From an uncultured Akkermansia sp. (lineage in GTDB: Bacteria > Verrucomicrobiota > Verrucomicrobiia > Verrucomicrobiales > Akkermansiaceae), in the NCBI GenBank assembly GCA_904502165.1, contig CAJGDB010000002.1:1-55904 (forward strand): DNA of 55,904 nt. The letters run 5' to 3'. The notes beneath the pieces are model-generated. The model made no database searches. It had not been told where the DNA came from and saw only the letters and a list, made by a program, of their open reading frames with translations. Position numbers and translations under genes: made by a program. Positions 39,382-50,100 of the stretch are shown here, piece by piece (within the stretch, counting starts at the first letter, position 1; each line of letters begins with the position of its first letter).

Positions 39382-42300
39382 ATGAAAATCAAGCTCTCTC
39401 GAAAACAGAAATTTTCTGCCGTTGCCATTTTCACGGCTATCATTCTGGGTGGAGTCGTAGCAGGAGTCTCCGATAGTGGTTCGACACTCCAGAAGATGGA
39501 GGAATTCATGGCTAAGGAGGAGAATCCTATTACGGAAGAACAGAAGAGGCAGCGGGAACAGATGCGCGCCATCAGAGAGCAAGGAGCCAGCATCCACAAG
39601 GCAGATGAAGAAGGCTATACGCCGCTCATGAACGCCGCCCGCCTCAATGCTCTGCAGGATGTCCGTTACCTGTTGGTCAGAGGCGCAAGAATTCAGCAGC
39701 GCGGACCGGAAGGCAAGACGGCTCTGGACCTGGCAACCAATGAGGATATCCGCACGCTGCTGCAACGATGCGAGCTGGTCGACAGCACGCCTGACTCCCG
39801 GAAAATAGAGGAAATGAAGAACCAGCTCAGGCAGGCACAGATAAATCCGGATAATACGGACCAGCTTGTCTTTGCATGCAGAAACCAATGGAGAGGTGAC
39901 AGGCTTCTGAACTACGCCCGTGCACTTGCTATCGGCGCAGCTGTCAACAGTCTCAACGAGGAAGGTAAGCATATTCTTGAATGCGATGAATGGAACCCGA
40001 ATATTCTGACGCTGCTCCTCCGCAAGGGGGCAGACCCCAATGCCGTGCTGGATGATTTCGGTGCCTCCCGTGTTCTGCCTGCTCTTATCAACAGCTCTGA
40101 AGAACGGGTGGAGCTGATTATGGCATGCAATCCTTCCGTCAAAGGCCCCAATGTTGTGGCTGCTGCGGCAGGTGCAGGTAATGCCGATATGGTGCGCCGG
40201 CTCATCAAGTCGGGGGCAGATGTGAAAGGCATGGCCGATTCCGGCTGGGGTGTGCTGGAACACGCTGTTCGTGGTGACTACGATGGAGAAAGCCGGAATA
40301 AATCCGATTTCAAAGGAACAATAGAGGCTCTGCTGCAGGCTGGAGCTCCAACTGAAATTACAACGGAAAGTGGTGAAGTGCGTTCCCCCCTCTCTCCCGG
40401 TGCCATGAGCATTAGGCCGGATAGCATACGGGCACTGGTGGAAGCCGGGGCAGATGTCAATGCGCTGAATAACCGCGGAGCCAATTACGCGCAGATTGCG
40501 GTTTACAAATCCCCCAGCAAGGAAAATCTCGAGTTGCTGGAGGACATTATCAGCAAGGGCGCGGATTTGCAGCATGTGGATGCTAAGGGCGAGAATTTCC
40601 TCATTTATGCCCTGAGCACTATCTGCAATATCAACATCAAGAGCGATGACGAGGACGAAAGAGAGGAGGCTGAAGACCTGCTGGAGGATTACCTTGATAT
40701 TGTAGATGATTCAGACCCCGACCCGGACCTGCTGGATAAGAATGGTAACACGGCCCTGCATCTGGCGGCTATCAAGAATGGTCAGTCCCTGGGGAAAGTG
40801 CTGGAATATCTACTCAAACTGGGGGTGGACCCAGAGGCAAAGAACAAGTTCGGCCGCACGGCGCTGGATGTATTGATTCGAGACCATGCAGAGGCTGAAT
40901 ATGCCGATGCATTCAAGGTTCTTGTTCCGGTTTCGCCGGAACCGGAAGACGAGGGAAACCTCCTCAAGGCCGCCATTCTGGCCGGGGATACCGAGATGGC
41001 CGAAGAAGTTCTTGAAGCAAGCAGCAACAAAAATCTGGCTGCTGAGGCCATTGAATGTGCTACAAATGCGGAAACCCTGACATTGCTGCTGGAACATGGA
41101 GCAAAAAACAACTACACCTTCGCTTCATACATTGCCGGCCACGGCACGCCTGAAATGGTTGAAATTCTTGCCGAATTCAACCAGCTCGAGCCAATAAGCC
41201 ACTACTGGTCAGATGTAAAATCTGCAGAACTGGCAGCGGCTTTGCTGGAACATGGCCTTACCCCGCCTTCTATTGATTCTGTTCAGACGGCAGACATCCT
41301 GAAGATTCTTCTGGAACAGGAGAAGCTTGATATATCCGGCGTAGCCTTGAATGTAACCGGTTATTATACTCCCAGGCTTCCTTTGCAGGTAGCAGCCCAA
41401 AAGGACGACGTGGAGATGGTACAGCTTCTGCTGGATGCCGGGGCTCCGGTAAATGGTTACCCGGAATCCCCGCTGAACCTGACCTCCAATGCAGATGTTG
41501 CAAAGCTTCTCATCAGCCACGGAGCTGATGTTTCCTGGAGAGATTCCAAAGGCAATGATCTGGTCACGCTCCGCCGTAATCGTCTGGAATACCTGGCAGA
41601 GCGATACTCAATTCATAAAGACGACAGCATCCTGGAAAGTTTTGAGAATGACCTGGAGGTATACCTCATTCTTCAAAAGTACTGTGATGTCCCTGCTCCG
41701 CATCCCCGCCGGGAGGAAATCAAAAAGGCTCTGCAACAACGCCACTGTGAGGAGGAATATGAAACGGTCATCTTTGAAGTGGATGGCTGGCGTGGCAAGG
41801 TGAGAATCAACAAGGAAGCCATGGTCTATGCCCGGAACAGCCCGGAGAATAAAGATGCAGGCAATATTCTGGACATGACATCCACGCGCCTCGAAATCAA
41901 ATGGGACCGCTGGGGCCATGGTATAGTGGAAAAAGGCAAGGATAATGTATACCGGAAGGTCGCGGCTGATGACAAATACGAGGACTTCTTGAAGTCCCCG
42001 ACCAGGCACCCGCATTTCACGGCAGATTTCGTCAATGAAAAGGAAGAAAAAAGCTCTCTGTATTTCAGCACAGATCATGGCGCTGCCGTTCGCGCGGATA
42101 CGGGAGAAGGCAGATTTGTCCGTGGTTTCGCGAAAGGGAATTACAGGCAGCTTTCAAACTTCAAATGGACGGATGACCACGGAAAAACAACTCACTATTA
42201 CTACATCCAATCAGCTTTCCGTGCCTTGAATGCCCAGACGGCAAAACACCTGCTCGGGCAGCATAATCCGCCCATTGCCTTCAAGGATGAGCATTTGTTC

Positions 42301-42753
42301 TCCCGCTCATGGGATGACAGGTTACGTTTCTCTGAAGAGTACAGGGTAGCCATTAGATACAGGAACCAGGATTCTGCAGATGTACAGGAGTACAGCGAGA
42401 AGTGCATAATCCTCAAATGGGACAACTGGGGTACAGAAATCTTCTATCGACATCCGGATGGTTCCTATTACAGTCCCGCGCGAAAACTGCTTCCGGAACA
42501 TGCGGAAATCCGGGAGAAGCTTAAGCGGAACGACCCCACCCTCCGCAGCCGAAAGCTAACGCTGGTGCATCCTGCATACACAGGACAGCTGGTTTGTTCT
42601 TTCAAAGATAAGATTGCTATGCTTGCCATTGAAAAACCAAGCTTTGCAACAATTATGGATTTTTCAAGGAATCATATCACTCTGAAGTGGGATAATTTCG
42701 GCGTTGAACGCTTTGAGCGTGGCAGCGACCGCAAGTTCCACCTGAAGAAGTAA
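39382..42753 (+). CDS. Large ankyrin protein with repeated Trp-Asp C-terminal modules
   Basis: A 1123-residue protein with an N-terminal signal anchor (about 11-31) and many ankyrin repeats between about 55 and 720 (EGYTPLMNAARLN, GNTALHLAAIKNG and others), some degenerate. From about 790 the ankyrin pattern stops and a different module appears, marked by LEIKWDRWGHGIVEK (about 836), IILKWDNWGTEIFY (about 1009) and ITLKWDNFGVERFE (about 1099), each followed by a charged or glycine-rich turn. The last module ends the protein. I do not recognise this module. Probably envelope-located. Strong terminator downstream. Confidence 0.82.
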   Translation: MKIKLSRKQKFSAVAIFTAIILGGVVAGVSDSGSTLQKMEEFMAKEENPITEEQKRQREQMRAIREQGASIHKADEEGYTPLMNAARLNALQDVRYLLVRGARIQQRGPEGKTALDLATNEDIRTLLQRCELVDSTPDSRKIEEMKNQLRQAQINPDNTDQLVFACRNQWRGDRLLNYARALAIGAAVNSLNEEGKHILECDEWNPNILTLLLRKGADPNAVLDDFGASRVLPALINSSEERVELIMACNPSVKGPNVVAAAAGAGNADMVRRLIKSGADVKGMADSGWGVLEHAVRGDYDGESRNKSDFKGTIEALLQAGAPTEITTESGEVRSPLSPGAMSIRPDSIRALVEAGADVNALNNRGANYAQIAVYKSPSKENLELLEDIISKGADLQHVDAKGENFLIYALSTICNINIKSDDEDEREEAEDLLEDYLDIVDDSDPDPDLLDKNGNTALHLAAIKNGQSLGKVLEYLLKLGVDPEAKNKFGRTALDVLIRDHAEAEYADAFKVLVPVSPEPEDEGNLLKAAILAGDTEMAEEVLEASSNKNLAAEAIECATNAETLTLLLEHGAKNNYTFASYIAGHGTPEMVEILAEFNQLEPISHYWSDVKSAELAAALLEHGLTPPSIDSVQTADILKILLEQEKLDISGVALNVTGYYTPRLPLQVAAQKDDVEMVQLLLDAGAPVNGYPESPLNLTSNADVAKLLISHGADVSWRDSKGNDLVTLRRNRLEYLAERYSIHKDDSILESFENDLEVYLILQKYCDVPAPHPRREEIKKALQQRHCEEEYETVIFEVDGWRGKVRINKEAMVYARNSPENKDAGNILDMTSTRLEIKWDRWGHGIVEKGKDNVYRKVAADDKYEDFLKSPTRHPHFTADFVNEKEEKSSLYFSTDHGAAVRADTGEGRFVRGFAKGNYRQLSNFKWTDDHGKTTHYYYIQSAFRALNAQTAKHLLGQHNPPIAFKDEHLFSRSWDDRLRFSEEYRVAIRYRNQDSADVQEYSEKCIILKWDNWGTEIFYRHPDGSYYSPARKLLPEHAEIREKLKRNDPTLRSRKLTLVHPAYTGQLVCSFKDKIAMLAIEKPSFATIMDFSRNHITLKWDNFGVERFERGSDRKFHLKK

Positions 42754-42765
42754 ACCTCTCTTCCC

Positions 42766-42803
42766 AGCCCCCCCCCGGTTTGTGACCGGAGGGGGCTTTT
42801 TTA
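42766..42803 (+). terminator. Terminator after the large ankyrin gene
   Basis: GC-rich stem (AGCCCCC...CCGGT with ACCGG...GGGGGCT) followed by six T. A run of nine C inside it may be prone to sequencing or replication slippage. Confidence 0.75.
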
Positions 42804-42811
42804 TACCTTCA

Positions 42812-45800
42812 TCAGAAGTTTATCCGGTAACCAAGTGTTCCGTTCACTTCTGTTTCATCTGCCCGGAACTCAAACCCGGCATCCAGAAAGAGATGGCCGC
42901 TTTCCTGCCCCAGGGGAATGGCGATTCCTGCGCCTATTTCCATGCCGATGATTCCCTGCTCTGCAGAGCGTATGCGTGAGCTGCCCCCCGGAGATTTCGC
43001 AAAATGCACGTGGCAATGGCTCCGGCGGTCACCTGCGTCCATTTTCAGCAGCACGCGGCCTTCGAGCAAGCAGCTGCGATTGGCCATATTCTCCAGGGCA
43101 TAGGCCTGCGCCCTTGCCCCCAGGCCAAAGGAGATGGTGTCCATATTCTGACTTCCAGCGTGCAAGGCGGCATCGCTGCCGTGCTCCTGGTAGGAGTCCA
43201 GGCCGATGTGCCGGTAGCTGAAGTTAAACAGAGGTTGCAGACAGCTGCGGTTTTCTTCATCCAGGGGTATTACATAGCCCAGTTCATACAATAAGCCTAT
43301 GCCATATCCCTTGGGAGTTCCCCGGGTGTGGTAGCTGCCTTCACCATAATCCACCCTTCGTTTCAAATCCATATCCGACAGCCCTGCTGAAAACACAAGT
43401 GTATGCGTCCAGCGATGCCGCACATACCGCCCGAACAGAGTAAGGTAATAGGTATCCGAATCGCCCTCTGCGGCAGCGCTTCCCCGGCTTGAATAATCTC
43501 CGTACATGACCGTAAAGGCAGCTCCTGCCGTCACGGCTGGAGAAAAATCAACATCAACGCCCAGAGTCGCCCCCCAGCTGCTCAGCCGATACCCGCAATC
43601 TGTGCCAGCGGAGTCCAGTACGCTGTAATCGCCTTCGGCATTAACCCAGGCGTTATACCATGGCAGGTCATTATAGACATAGGCCGGATTCAGCCCCATG
43701 CAGGTGGTGCGGTTGCGGATTGACTTGAGCTGGCGTTCCATATCACCCATCATGGCGGCAGCCAGCGGAGCAACAGCTGCACCGGCGGCAGAAGCCATGA
43801 GTCGGTCGGCGCCTCCGCGGTTGCCGGCATCAAGCAACTGCCCCAATGCCTGATTGACAGCCTGCATATCCGGAGATTCACTCAGCACCCCGGGGCTGAT
43901 ATTCCACAACAACTGAGCACCCGCCTGCCCATTGGCGCTCGTGGCGGCTTCTGCGTAGAGATTGCGGTTCTGAGCCTGCAAGTGCAGGACGAGTTCGCCA
44001 TTTTCCACGCGCATCCAGGCGGAGGATATACGATACCAGGCTACACCATCTCCCAGAACTACAGGATGAGAGCCATCGCTTCCCATGTCGGCACTTGCCA
44101 CCTGCCCCAGCACCAGCCTTTCATCTTCAAGGATGCGTACACCGCTCGAGCTGAGGGTAATAACCGCACTGTCATCAACCAGAAGTGAGCCCAGGTTCAA
44201 CACATCGGATGCCACATCAGTATTCAAGACGATGTGGGTGGAAGATCCGGCCTGCAACTGCAGTTCTGACAAGGTGAGTACCGAATTAGCGCCACCAGCC
44301 TGCTGCAACACCAGTTTACCAGCATTGCGGATACTCCAATCAGAAGTACTCTGCACCCGATTCAGCGTGGTTGTTCCACTTCCGTCCTGCAATGCCAGCA
44401 CCCCGTTGCCGTTGCCGGAGTCCAGACTCCCGGAAAAGGTGGCACTCTGCGTATTCTGTATGGTAAATGTGCTGCCGACGGCCTGCAGGTGTCCATGACC
44501 GCTCAGGGCGCCAATGGTGCCGCTGCCACGCAATGTTCCATCCAGCAGCAATGTTCCTTCACCAGTCAGAGATCCATCGAAGCCAAGGGCATCTCCTGTT
44601 ATTTGAAGAGCACCATCTATCTGCAGGCTTCCACCTCCATGCAGGCTATCAGCACTGCTGTCCATTCCGTTCAGGCGCAGGGTTCCTTCATCTATTTCGA
44701 GCCAGTCTGCCACCAGGTTGCCGCCTATGGTCAGGATTCCTGCTCCCGTTTTGACCAGCTGCACCGCACTGCCTGCCGATACATTTCCCTCCAGCATGGT
44801 GTTGGCGGTATTTATCTGGTTTATCTCATCAGGCGGCAGCGTTCCATCTACATTCCCAAGCACGGCATTATTCAACAGCACGCGTACAATACCCGTGGCT
44901 TCGTTGGTATTGTTTGCCTCAAAATCACCACTGCCCAGCAGATTGTTCACCCAGACACTCTGCGTATTATCTCCCGCTAATTGCAGAGAAAGCGTATATG
45001 CGTTGTCGATATAGGTTGCTTTGTAGTCCTGCAGCCGCGTGTAACTCGTAACGACGGGGTAATCCCCATTCTCTGTGACCATGTAGATATCCGTCACGGC
45101 ACCTTCCAGTACAATGTTGCCCCCTTCCACTCCGAGGACAACTAATCCCAGGGAGGCGGGGCTCGTGGTGCTATTGGCAAAGAGAGAATCCACACTCACC
45201 CCGCTACCCAACGATATACCGGCATTGCTGATGTGCAAATACACCGCTTGCCGATTCCCTTGTATGATATTTTTAATACTCTCCATATCAAGGGAAATAG
45301 TGGTGGCATCGCTGATGATGAGTTGCCCGTTCTGTATCTCAATCATATTCTGTTCCCCCGCAGTCGGAACAGCGCTGGCCCCTACATTGGAGGTTCCCAG
45401 AGTTAGTTCCATGCTGGCGGTATCAGTCCCTATGTTCACATTGCCGGTAATTCCAGTGAGCAGTCCCCCTGCTCCAATGCTGATACTCTGTATCAGACTT
45501 CCGGCTGTTCCCCCCATATCAACAATGGCTCCTGCCGCCACCTGACTCTGCAGGGTTGCGCCCACCGAGGTCAGAGCGCTCCCGAGACTGCCATTGACCA
45601 GGGTGAACGTGCCACCCCCGCTTATGGTTGTGCCGCTCCAGGTAGCAGCGGTTGTGGCAGTACCCAGTTGCACTTCACAACCTGAGTCTATTTCCATATT
45701 ACCTGTACTGGTATTCTGCCCGGTCAGGCTGAGCACGCCCTCGCCCCGTTGTCTCAATTTGGCTCTCCCGGTCATGGCTCCGCTCAATGTTACCGGTTGG

Positions 45801-47032
45801 CTATACCAGAAAGAATAGACCATATTCGCACCGGTACTGGAAAGCTCTGCCTGTATTTCTCCATTGCCGGCTACTCCATCACCTCCCAGTTGCCAGGTGA
45901 CGGCTGTGGCTCCGGGGTGCTGAAATCGCCCGGTAAATGAACTGATGTCACCACTCATAGTAATGGCGCAGGATGGCGTGACTATCATTTCTCCACTTCC
46001 GCTGACGCTGCCGCTGAAGGCATACGAAACGCCCGTCGAACCGTCAAAATAAGTTGTTGTTCCATCCATTATCTCCAGAGCAGCCGCCGTAGAAGTGGAG
46101 CTGGAAAACCAGAATCGCAGGCCTGCCAGCTGTACCAGGGTGTTACTTCCCCCCATGGCAGCCCCGCTGCTAAAGCTGACATTACCGCGATTGGACGACC
46201 CATCGCCCACCAGTCGCATGGTGCCGGAAAATCCTGTATTGTCGCCGCGCAGGCTGAGCTGGCCGGTAGTACTGTTGATGATGAGCGTGCCGCTGCCGCT
46301 GATATTGCCTGTCAGGATACTCTGCCCGCTTACTTTAGACAAGGATAGCACTCCTCCATTCACCTGAATGGTGCCGCCGGAGGTTTCACCACTACCAGCC
46401 CATTCAAGATTCAGTGTGCCGCTTCCGTCCAATTCAAGACCGAGCCCCAGCACCTGCTTCACTCCGGTCGAGTTATTCCAGCTTATTTCATTACCCCCGA
46501 CATCAATCCGCGCAGCAGAGGTGGAGCCCGACTGTACCTGGGCGCTTATATCCTGCACCACGCCATCTGCATACACCAGCTGACCTCCATTGAAGAAGAG
46601 ACCGGCTGACCCTATGGCTTGCTCTGCCCCCAATACCAGTTGACCGCCTTGCAGCACTACCTCTCCCGTCAACCCAGTATTGGCGAGGTTGAGCTGAAGC
46701 ATGGTATCATCGCCACTCACCACCAGCTGGCCATTGCAGACAATGCCGGGGGAAGCATCTGTAGCGGCGGTGAATATGTAATCACCGCCTGTCACCTGAA
46801 TGGAAGCGGGTGTGACCTGGTCAATGCTTACTGTTCCGGGATACGCGCTGCTGAATGTTACATTCTGCCCGGCTGGAGAAGAGGCTGTCGGGTTGCTCCA
46901 TTCTGCAAGAGATGAATCAGACCATGTGGCTGAGCCGGCGTTCCATTCCCAATCTATACCGGAGGCGGGTATCATCAGCGTATAAACGGCCAGAAGGGCA
47001 GCAAGGCAGGACAAAGGCAAATGTGGTTTCAT
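42812..47032 (-). CDS. Autotransporter with beta-strand repeat passenger
   Basis: A 1406-residue type V secretion protein. Signal peptide about 1-25; passenger about 26-1100 made of Gly/Ser/Thr-rich beta-helix repeats of the autotransporter-associated type (GSGTLIINSTTGQLSLRGDNTGFSGTM, cut here as GTLIINSTTG then LRGDNTGFSG; again VLSLTGQNTSTGNMEI). The outer-membrane barrel covers about 1130-1406 and ends in Phe (GYRINF), as needed for assembly. The beta-barrel is well preserved; substrate or adhesion target of the passenger is unknown. Own promoter upstream; separated from the next minus-strand gene by a terminator. Confidence 0.9.
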   Translation of the reverse strand: MKPHLPLSCLAALLAVYTLMIPASGIDWEWNAGSATWSDSSLAEWSNPTASSPAGQNVTFSSAYPGTVSIDQVTPASIQVTGGDYIFTAATDASPGIVCNGQLVVSGDDTMLQLNLANTGLTGEVVLQGGQLVLGAEQAIGSAGLFFNGGQLVYADGVVQDISAQVQSGSTSAARIDVGGNEISWNNSTGVKQVLGLGLELDGSGTLNLEWAGSGETSGGTIQVNGGVLSLSKVSGQSILTGNISGSGTLIINSTTGQLSLRGDNTGFSGTMRLVGDGSSNRGNVSFSSGAAMGGSNTLVQLAGLRFWFSSSTSTAAALEIMDGTTTYFDGSTGVSYAFSGSVSGSGEMIVTPSCAITMSGDISSFTGRFQHPGATAVTWQLGGDGVAGNGEIQAELSSTGANMVYSFWYSQPVTLSGAMTGRAKLRQRGEGVLSLTGQNTSTGNMEIDSGCEVQLGTATTAATWSGTTISGGGTFTLVNGSLGSALTSVGATLQSQVAAGAIVDMGGTAGSLIQSISIGAGGLLTGITGNVNIGTDTASMELTLGTSNVGASAVPTAGEQNMIEIQNGQLIISDATTISLDMESIKNIIQGNRQAVYLHISNAGISLGSGVSVDSLFANSTTSPASLGLVVLGVEGGNIVLEGAVTDIYMVTENGDYPVVTSYTRLQDYKATYIDNAYTLSLQLAGDNTQSVWVNNLLGSGDFEANNTNEATGIVRVLLNNAVLGNVDGTLPPDEINQINTANTMLEGNVSAGSAVQLVKTGAGILTIGGNLVADWLEIDEGTLRLNGMDSSADSLHGGGSLQIDGALQITGDALGFDGSLTGEGTLLLDGTLRGSGTIGALSGHGHLQAVGSTFTIQNTQSATFSGSLDSGNGNGVLALQDGSGTTTLNRVQSTSDWSIRNAGKLVLQQAGGANSVLTLSELQLQAGSSTHIVLNTDVASDVLNLGSLLVDDSAVITLSSSGVRILEDERLVLGQVASADMGSDGSHPVVLGDGVAWYRISSAWMRVENGELVLHLQAQNRNLYAEAATSANGQAGAQLLWNISPGVLSESPDMQAVNQALGQLLDAGNRGGADRLMASAAGAAVAPLAAAMMGDMERQLKSIRNRTTCMGLNPAYVYNDLPWYNAWVNAEGDYSVLDSAGTDCGYRLSSWGATLGVDVDFSPAVTAGAAFTVMYGDYSSRGSAAAEGDSDTYYLTLFGRYVRHRWTHTLVFSAGLSDMDLKRRVDYGEGSYHTRGTPKGYGIGLLYELGYVIPLDEENRSCLQPLFNFSYRHIGLDSYQEHGSDAALHAGSQNMDTISFGLGARAQAYALENMANRSCLLEGRVLLKMDAGDRRSHCHVHFAKSPGGSSRIRSAEQGIIGMEIGAGIAIPLGQESGHLFLDAGFEFRADETEVNGTLGYRINF

Positions 47033-47038
47033 GCCCTC

Positions 47039-47066
47039 AACATATCACAGGAGCTCTGCTATGCAA
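47039..47066 (-). promoter_or_regulatory. Autotransporter gene promoter
   Basis: On the minus strand: TTGCAT (47061-47066), 16-base spacer, TATGTT (47039-47044), 6 bases before the ATG at 47032. Confidence 0.45.
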
Positions 47067-47104
47067 GTTGTTTGAGCTAGCTTTTAGGCGGAGTATTCCG
47101 GCAT

Positions 47105-47131
47105 GAAAAAACCGCCCGCAGATGCGGGCGG
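47105..47131 (-). terminator. Terminator after the prepilin-like gene
   Basis: Perfect 8-base stem (47112-47119 with 47124-47131), loop of 4; on the minus strand followed by six to seven T. Separates the prepilin-like gene from the autotransporter gene. Confidence 0.8.
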
Positions 47132-47162
47132 CTGATACAAATCTTCACCATTGGTCAGGGTA

Positions 47163-50100
47163 TCAGATATCCCAGTTATCCAGCCACTTGAACGAGACAA
47201 TGCGGAACTGGCGGCCCATCACCTTGTTGGTTTCACTCAGGCCTTTGTTATTCTTCTTGCCTTCCGGGGTGTAGTCAGAATCCTCAGGGTTGTTGGTCGG
47301 ATCCACGTAATTCATCGTACGCTGAACAACGGCTTCACACCAGGCCTGGGCAAGCACGGCCTTATTGGGGTTACGCACACAACCATAGGCACGCACAGTG
47401 AAGGTATCATCACGCACAGTAAGAATGTTGCCCAGAGATGCCAGCACGTCACTCTGAATCAGATAACCCGGAGCAGCGGTGTGGATGGAGCCCTTGGCCG
47501 CATCCGGATTCTTATACAGAGAACCAGTAGGCACATTCTTCACAACGGCATCGGTGGCAGAATCGAAATCGCGGTTGATGTCCGTGGCATCAATAGCAGC
47601 CTGAAGTGCACCCTTGAGGCCATTTTCGCCTTCCTCCAGACGGCGGTTCACGAAATCAGACATACTGAGGAACGGTCCGCGCTTGCGAACCTGCTCCACA
47701 ATCCTCTTGGCAAGCTGCTTGATACCCTCGGGCTCCAGCATACGGACTTCGCCCCAGGCAGAGGTAAGACCACTGCTGCGGAACTCAGCTGAACCCTGCA
47801 TGGCACTGTAACCGCCAAGGCCATCAATGCTCTTATCTGTGGTGGAAAGCATGAAGCGGGAGAACAGAACCTGACCGCCGGACTTGCCTTCCTCCACAAG
47901 GGTGAGGCGGCCATCCTTACCTGCTACCAGCTTGCGCTTGGCAAGGCCTTGCAGCACAGCAGCCCAGGCTTCCTCAGAAATGGAGTTGACGTTAAAGCCG
48001 CCATCAACCATGAGGTACTGGGCAATATACTTCCAGCCATCCTCTTCCATGATACGGTTGACAAGGGCCTCGTTGTTATATGGTGTACTTACGCGCTTGT
48101 AACGGGCAACAGGCAGGTCTTCCTTGCCGGTTACAAATTTCTCGAACACTTCCCTGGCCGTCTTCTTGCCGCTCTTATCCGGCATATCAGACACCGAGGA
48201 GCAGAACCAGCGATCCCACATGGCATCGTTAATCAACAGGCCGTGGTCAAAGAAATCACCAAAGAGACCCTTATTCGATTTCATTTCATTATGCTCCAGA
48301 GAAGTCTGGAAGAATGTATACACATCCGTAGCAGGCAGGCAGGGGTCAGCAAAGGCGTTGCCTATACCAACACCGGGAACACCAGCCTGGTACTGCATGC
48401 GGCGCAGGGCTCCATGAGACGGGAAGGTACCGGAACTCTCTGACTGATACCAGCCCGGCTGCAGACGCATGCCGGCAAAACCTGCAAGTGAGAACGGAGG
48501 ATGCACAGGCAGCTCCATGACTGATGCATAGGAAACCATTTCACCATCACCTGTGATGCCAAGGTAACCATTATTACCGATGCTGTCCATCGGGGCGCTG
48601 TTCATACCGGCACTGACCGGAAGGGTGGCAAGCTGATACGGGTTGTACTGGCGCATCTGGTCATCAGGCCGAGCCAAGGCACTGCCCCAGAATGCAGGGC
48701 TGGAGTGCTGCCATATCTTGCCGCGGAAATCCCCCGGCTTGACATTCTTATCCACATTCGGGTTGGCTGATTTAGCAACAATGCCGACAGCGGCGATATA
48801 GTACGGCATCTCCTCATCTTCCTGGCTGCCGTCGGCTTTCCACATACCATCTCTCTTCTTAACGAAGACAAGGCCAGTATCAGAGCCATCCTTCATCATG
48901 CCCTGGTCTACTTCCGGGTCATACCAGCCCAGCAGGAAACGCTGGGGTGACTGACCACGCTTACCCAGGGAGGTATCACCCATGTTGGTACCATCCTGAC
49001 CATTGTAGCCGCACATGACCGATATACACTCGGGGCGTCTGGGAGCAAACCAGTGGCCGTCCGTCTTGCGATTCAGGTAATAGAAGCGTTCTCCCTGCTT
49101 CTGCTGGCCCATACGCAGGGCAACATACCAATCCTCCTGCTCCACCTCTGACTTCGTCTTCTTGGAATAGAAGTGGGCACGGTAACCCGATACGCTTCGC
49201 GGATGATACCCGGGAATCCATGGATTGGTAAAGCCTTCATTTCGCTGTGTACGAGCAGAACCTGGAGAGAAGAATATCACTTCGCCAGGCTGGAATACAA
49301 TGTCACCCTTTGCATCCCCCAGGGAATTCTGGAAGTATTCGCCGTAATCCTGGCCGAAACCGGGTGATGAGTTATCCTGAGCGTTCTGCTGCGCAAGTGC
49401 ATAATCACTCCAGCCGTACTCATCATCAGTTTTCGAACCCTTCGAGTATGTTTCAAGGCACATGGTCTTGTATGGCACAGACTGAGCCCAGAGCTGCTGG
49501 CCGCGCACCTTCATGGGAACGTTGTACGGGTTCCACCACAGGAACATGGGGGCAAAGCACATGCGGAGGGAATAGGTATCTTCCTCCTCTCCTTCTGCAT
49601 TCTTGGTGGTTCCATCCTTCTCTGCCGTCAGGCCGAAGTTGTTGAGGAAAGCCAGCATCACCGGAGTGCGACCATAGCCGGCGCTGGTACCACCCTGCTC
49701 TATCATGGCTCGAGTATCGTAGAACGACACATTGTCGCCCGCCGACTTGAACGTATCCGGGTCATCTCTGTAGGCAAGAGACTGGTGCTCAAATATAGAG
49801 CCACTCATTCGGGTATAGGCATTATCAATACTGCCAAGAAGTCGCGCGGTGAAGTTCTTGCTGTCCTGGGCCGAGCCATCCGGCCAGCAATTGTAATAAG
49901 CATGCAGGTTCTGCCAGGAACCAATAGGCATGTCAACCTCTGTGCCACGGGGTACATCTGCATTCTCCACAAGCGGACAATCCTGGTTGGAGCGGGCTTC
50001 AAAGTCCGTGCCCTTCAGGGTCGGCTTATTGAGCAGCAGGCAGAGGTCCTGCTTCAGACCACCCATGCTGACATTGATGGGAAGAGAGTACGATGTGGTA

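Noticed and set aside
39301..40575. A 424-codon open frame antisense to the start of the large ankyrin gene
   Set aside because: The plus strand has clear ankyrin repeats and a promoter at the right place. The minus frame has no motif and no promoter.
42766..42780. Frameshift signal from the run of C before the autotransporter gene
   Set aside because: The run lies outside both coding regions, inside a terminator stem.
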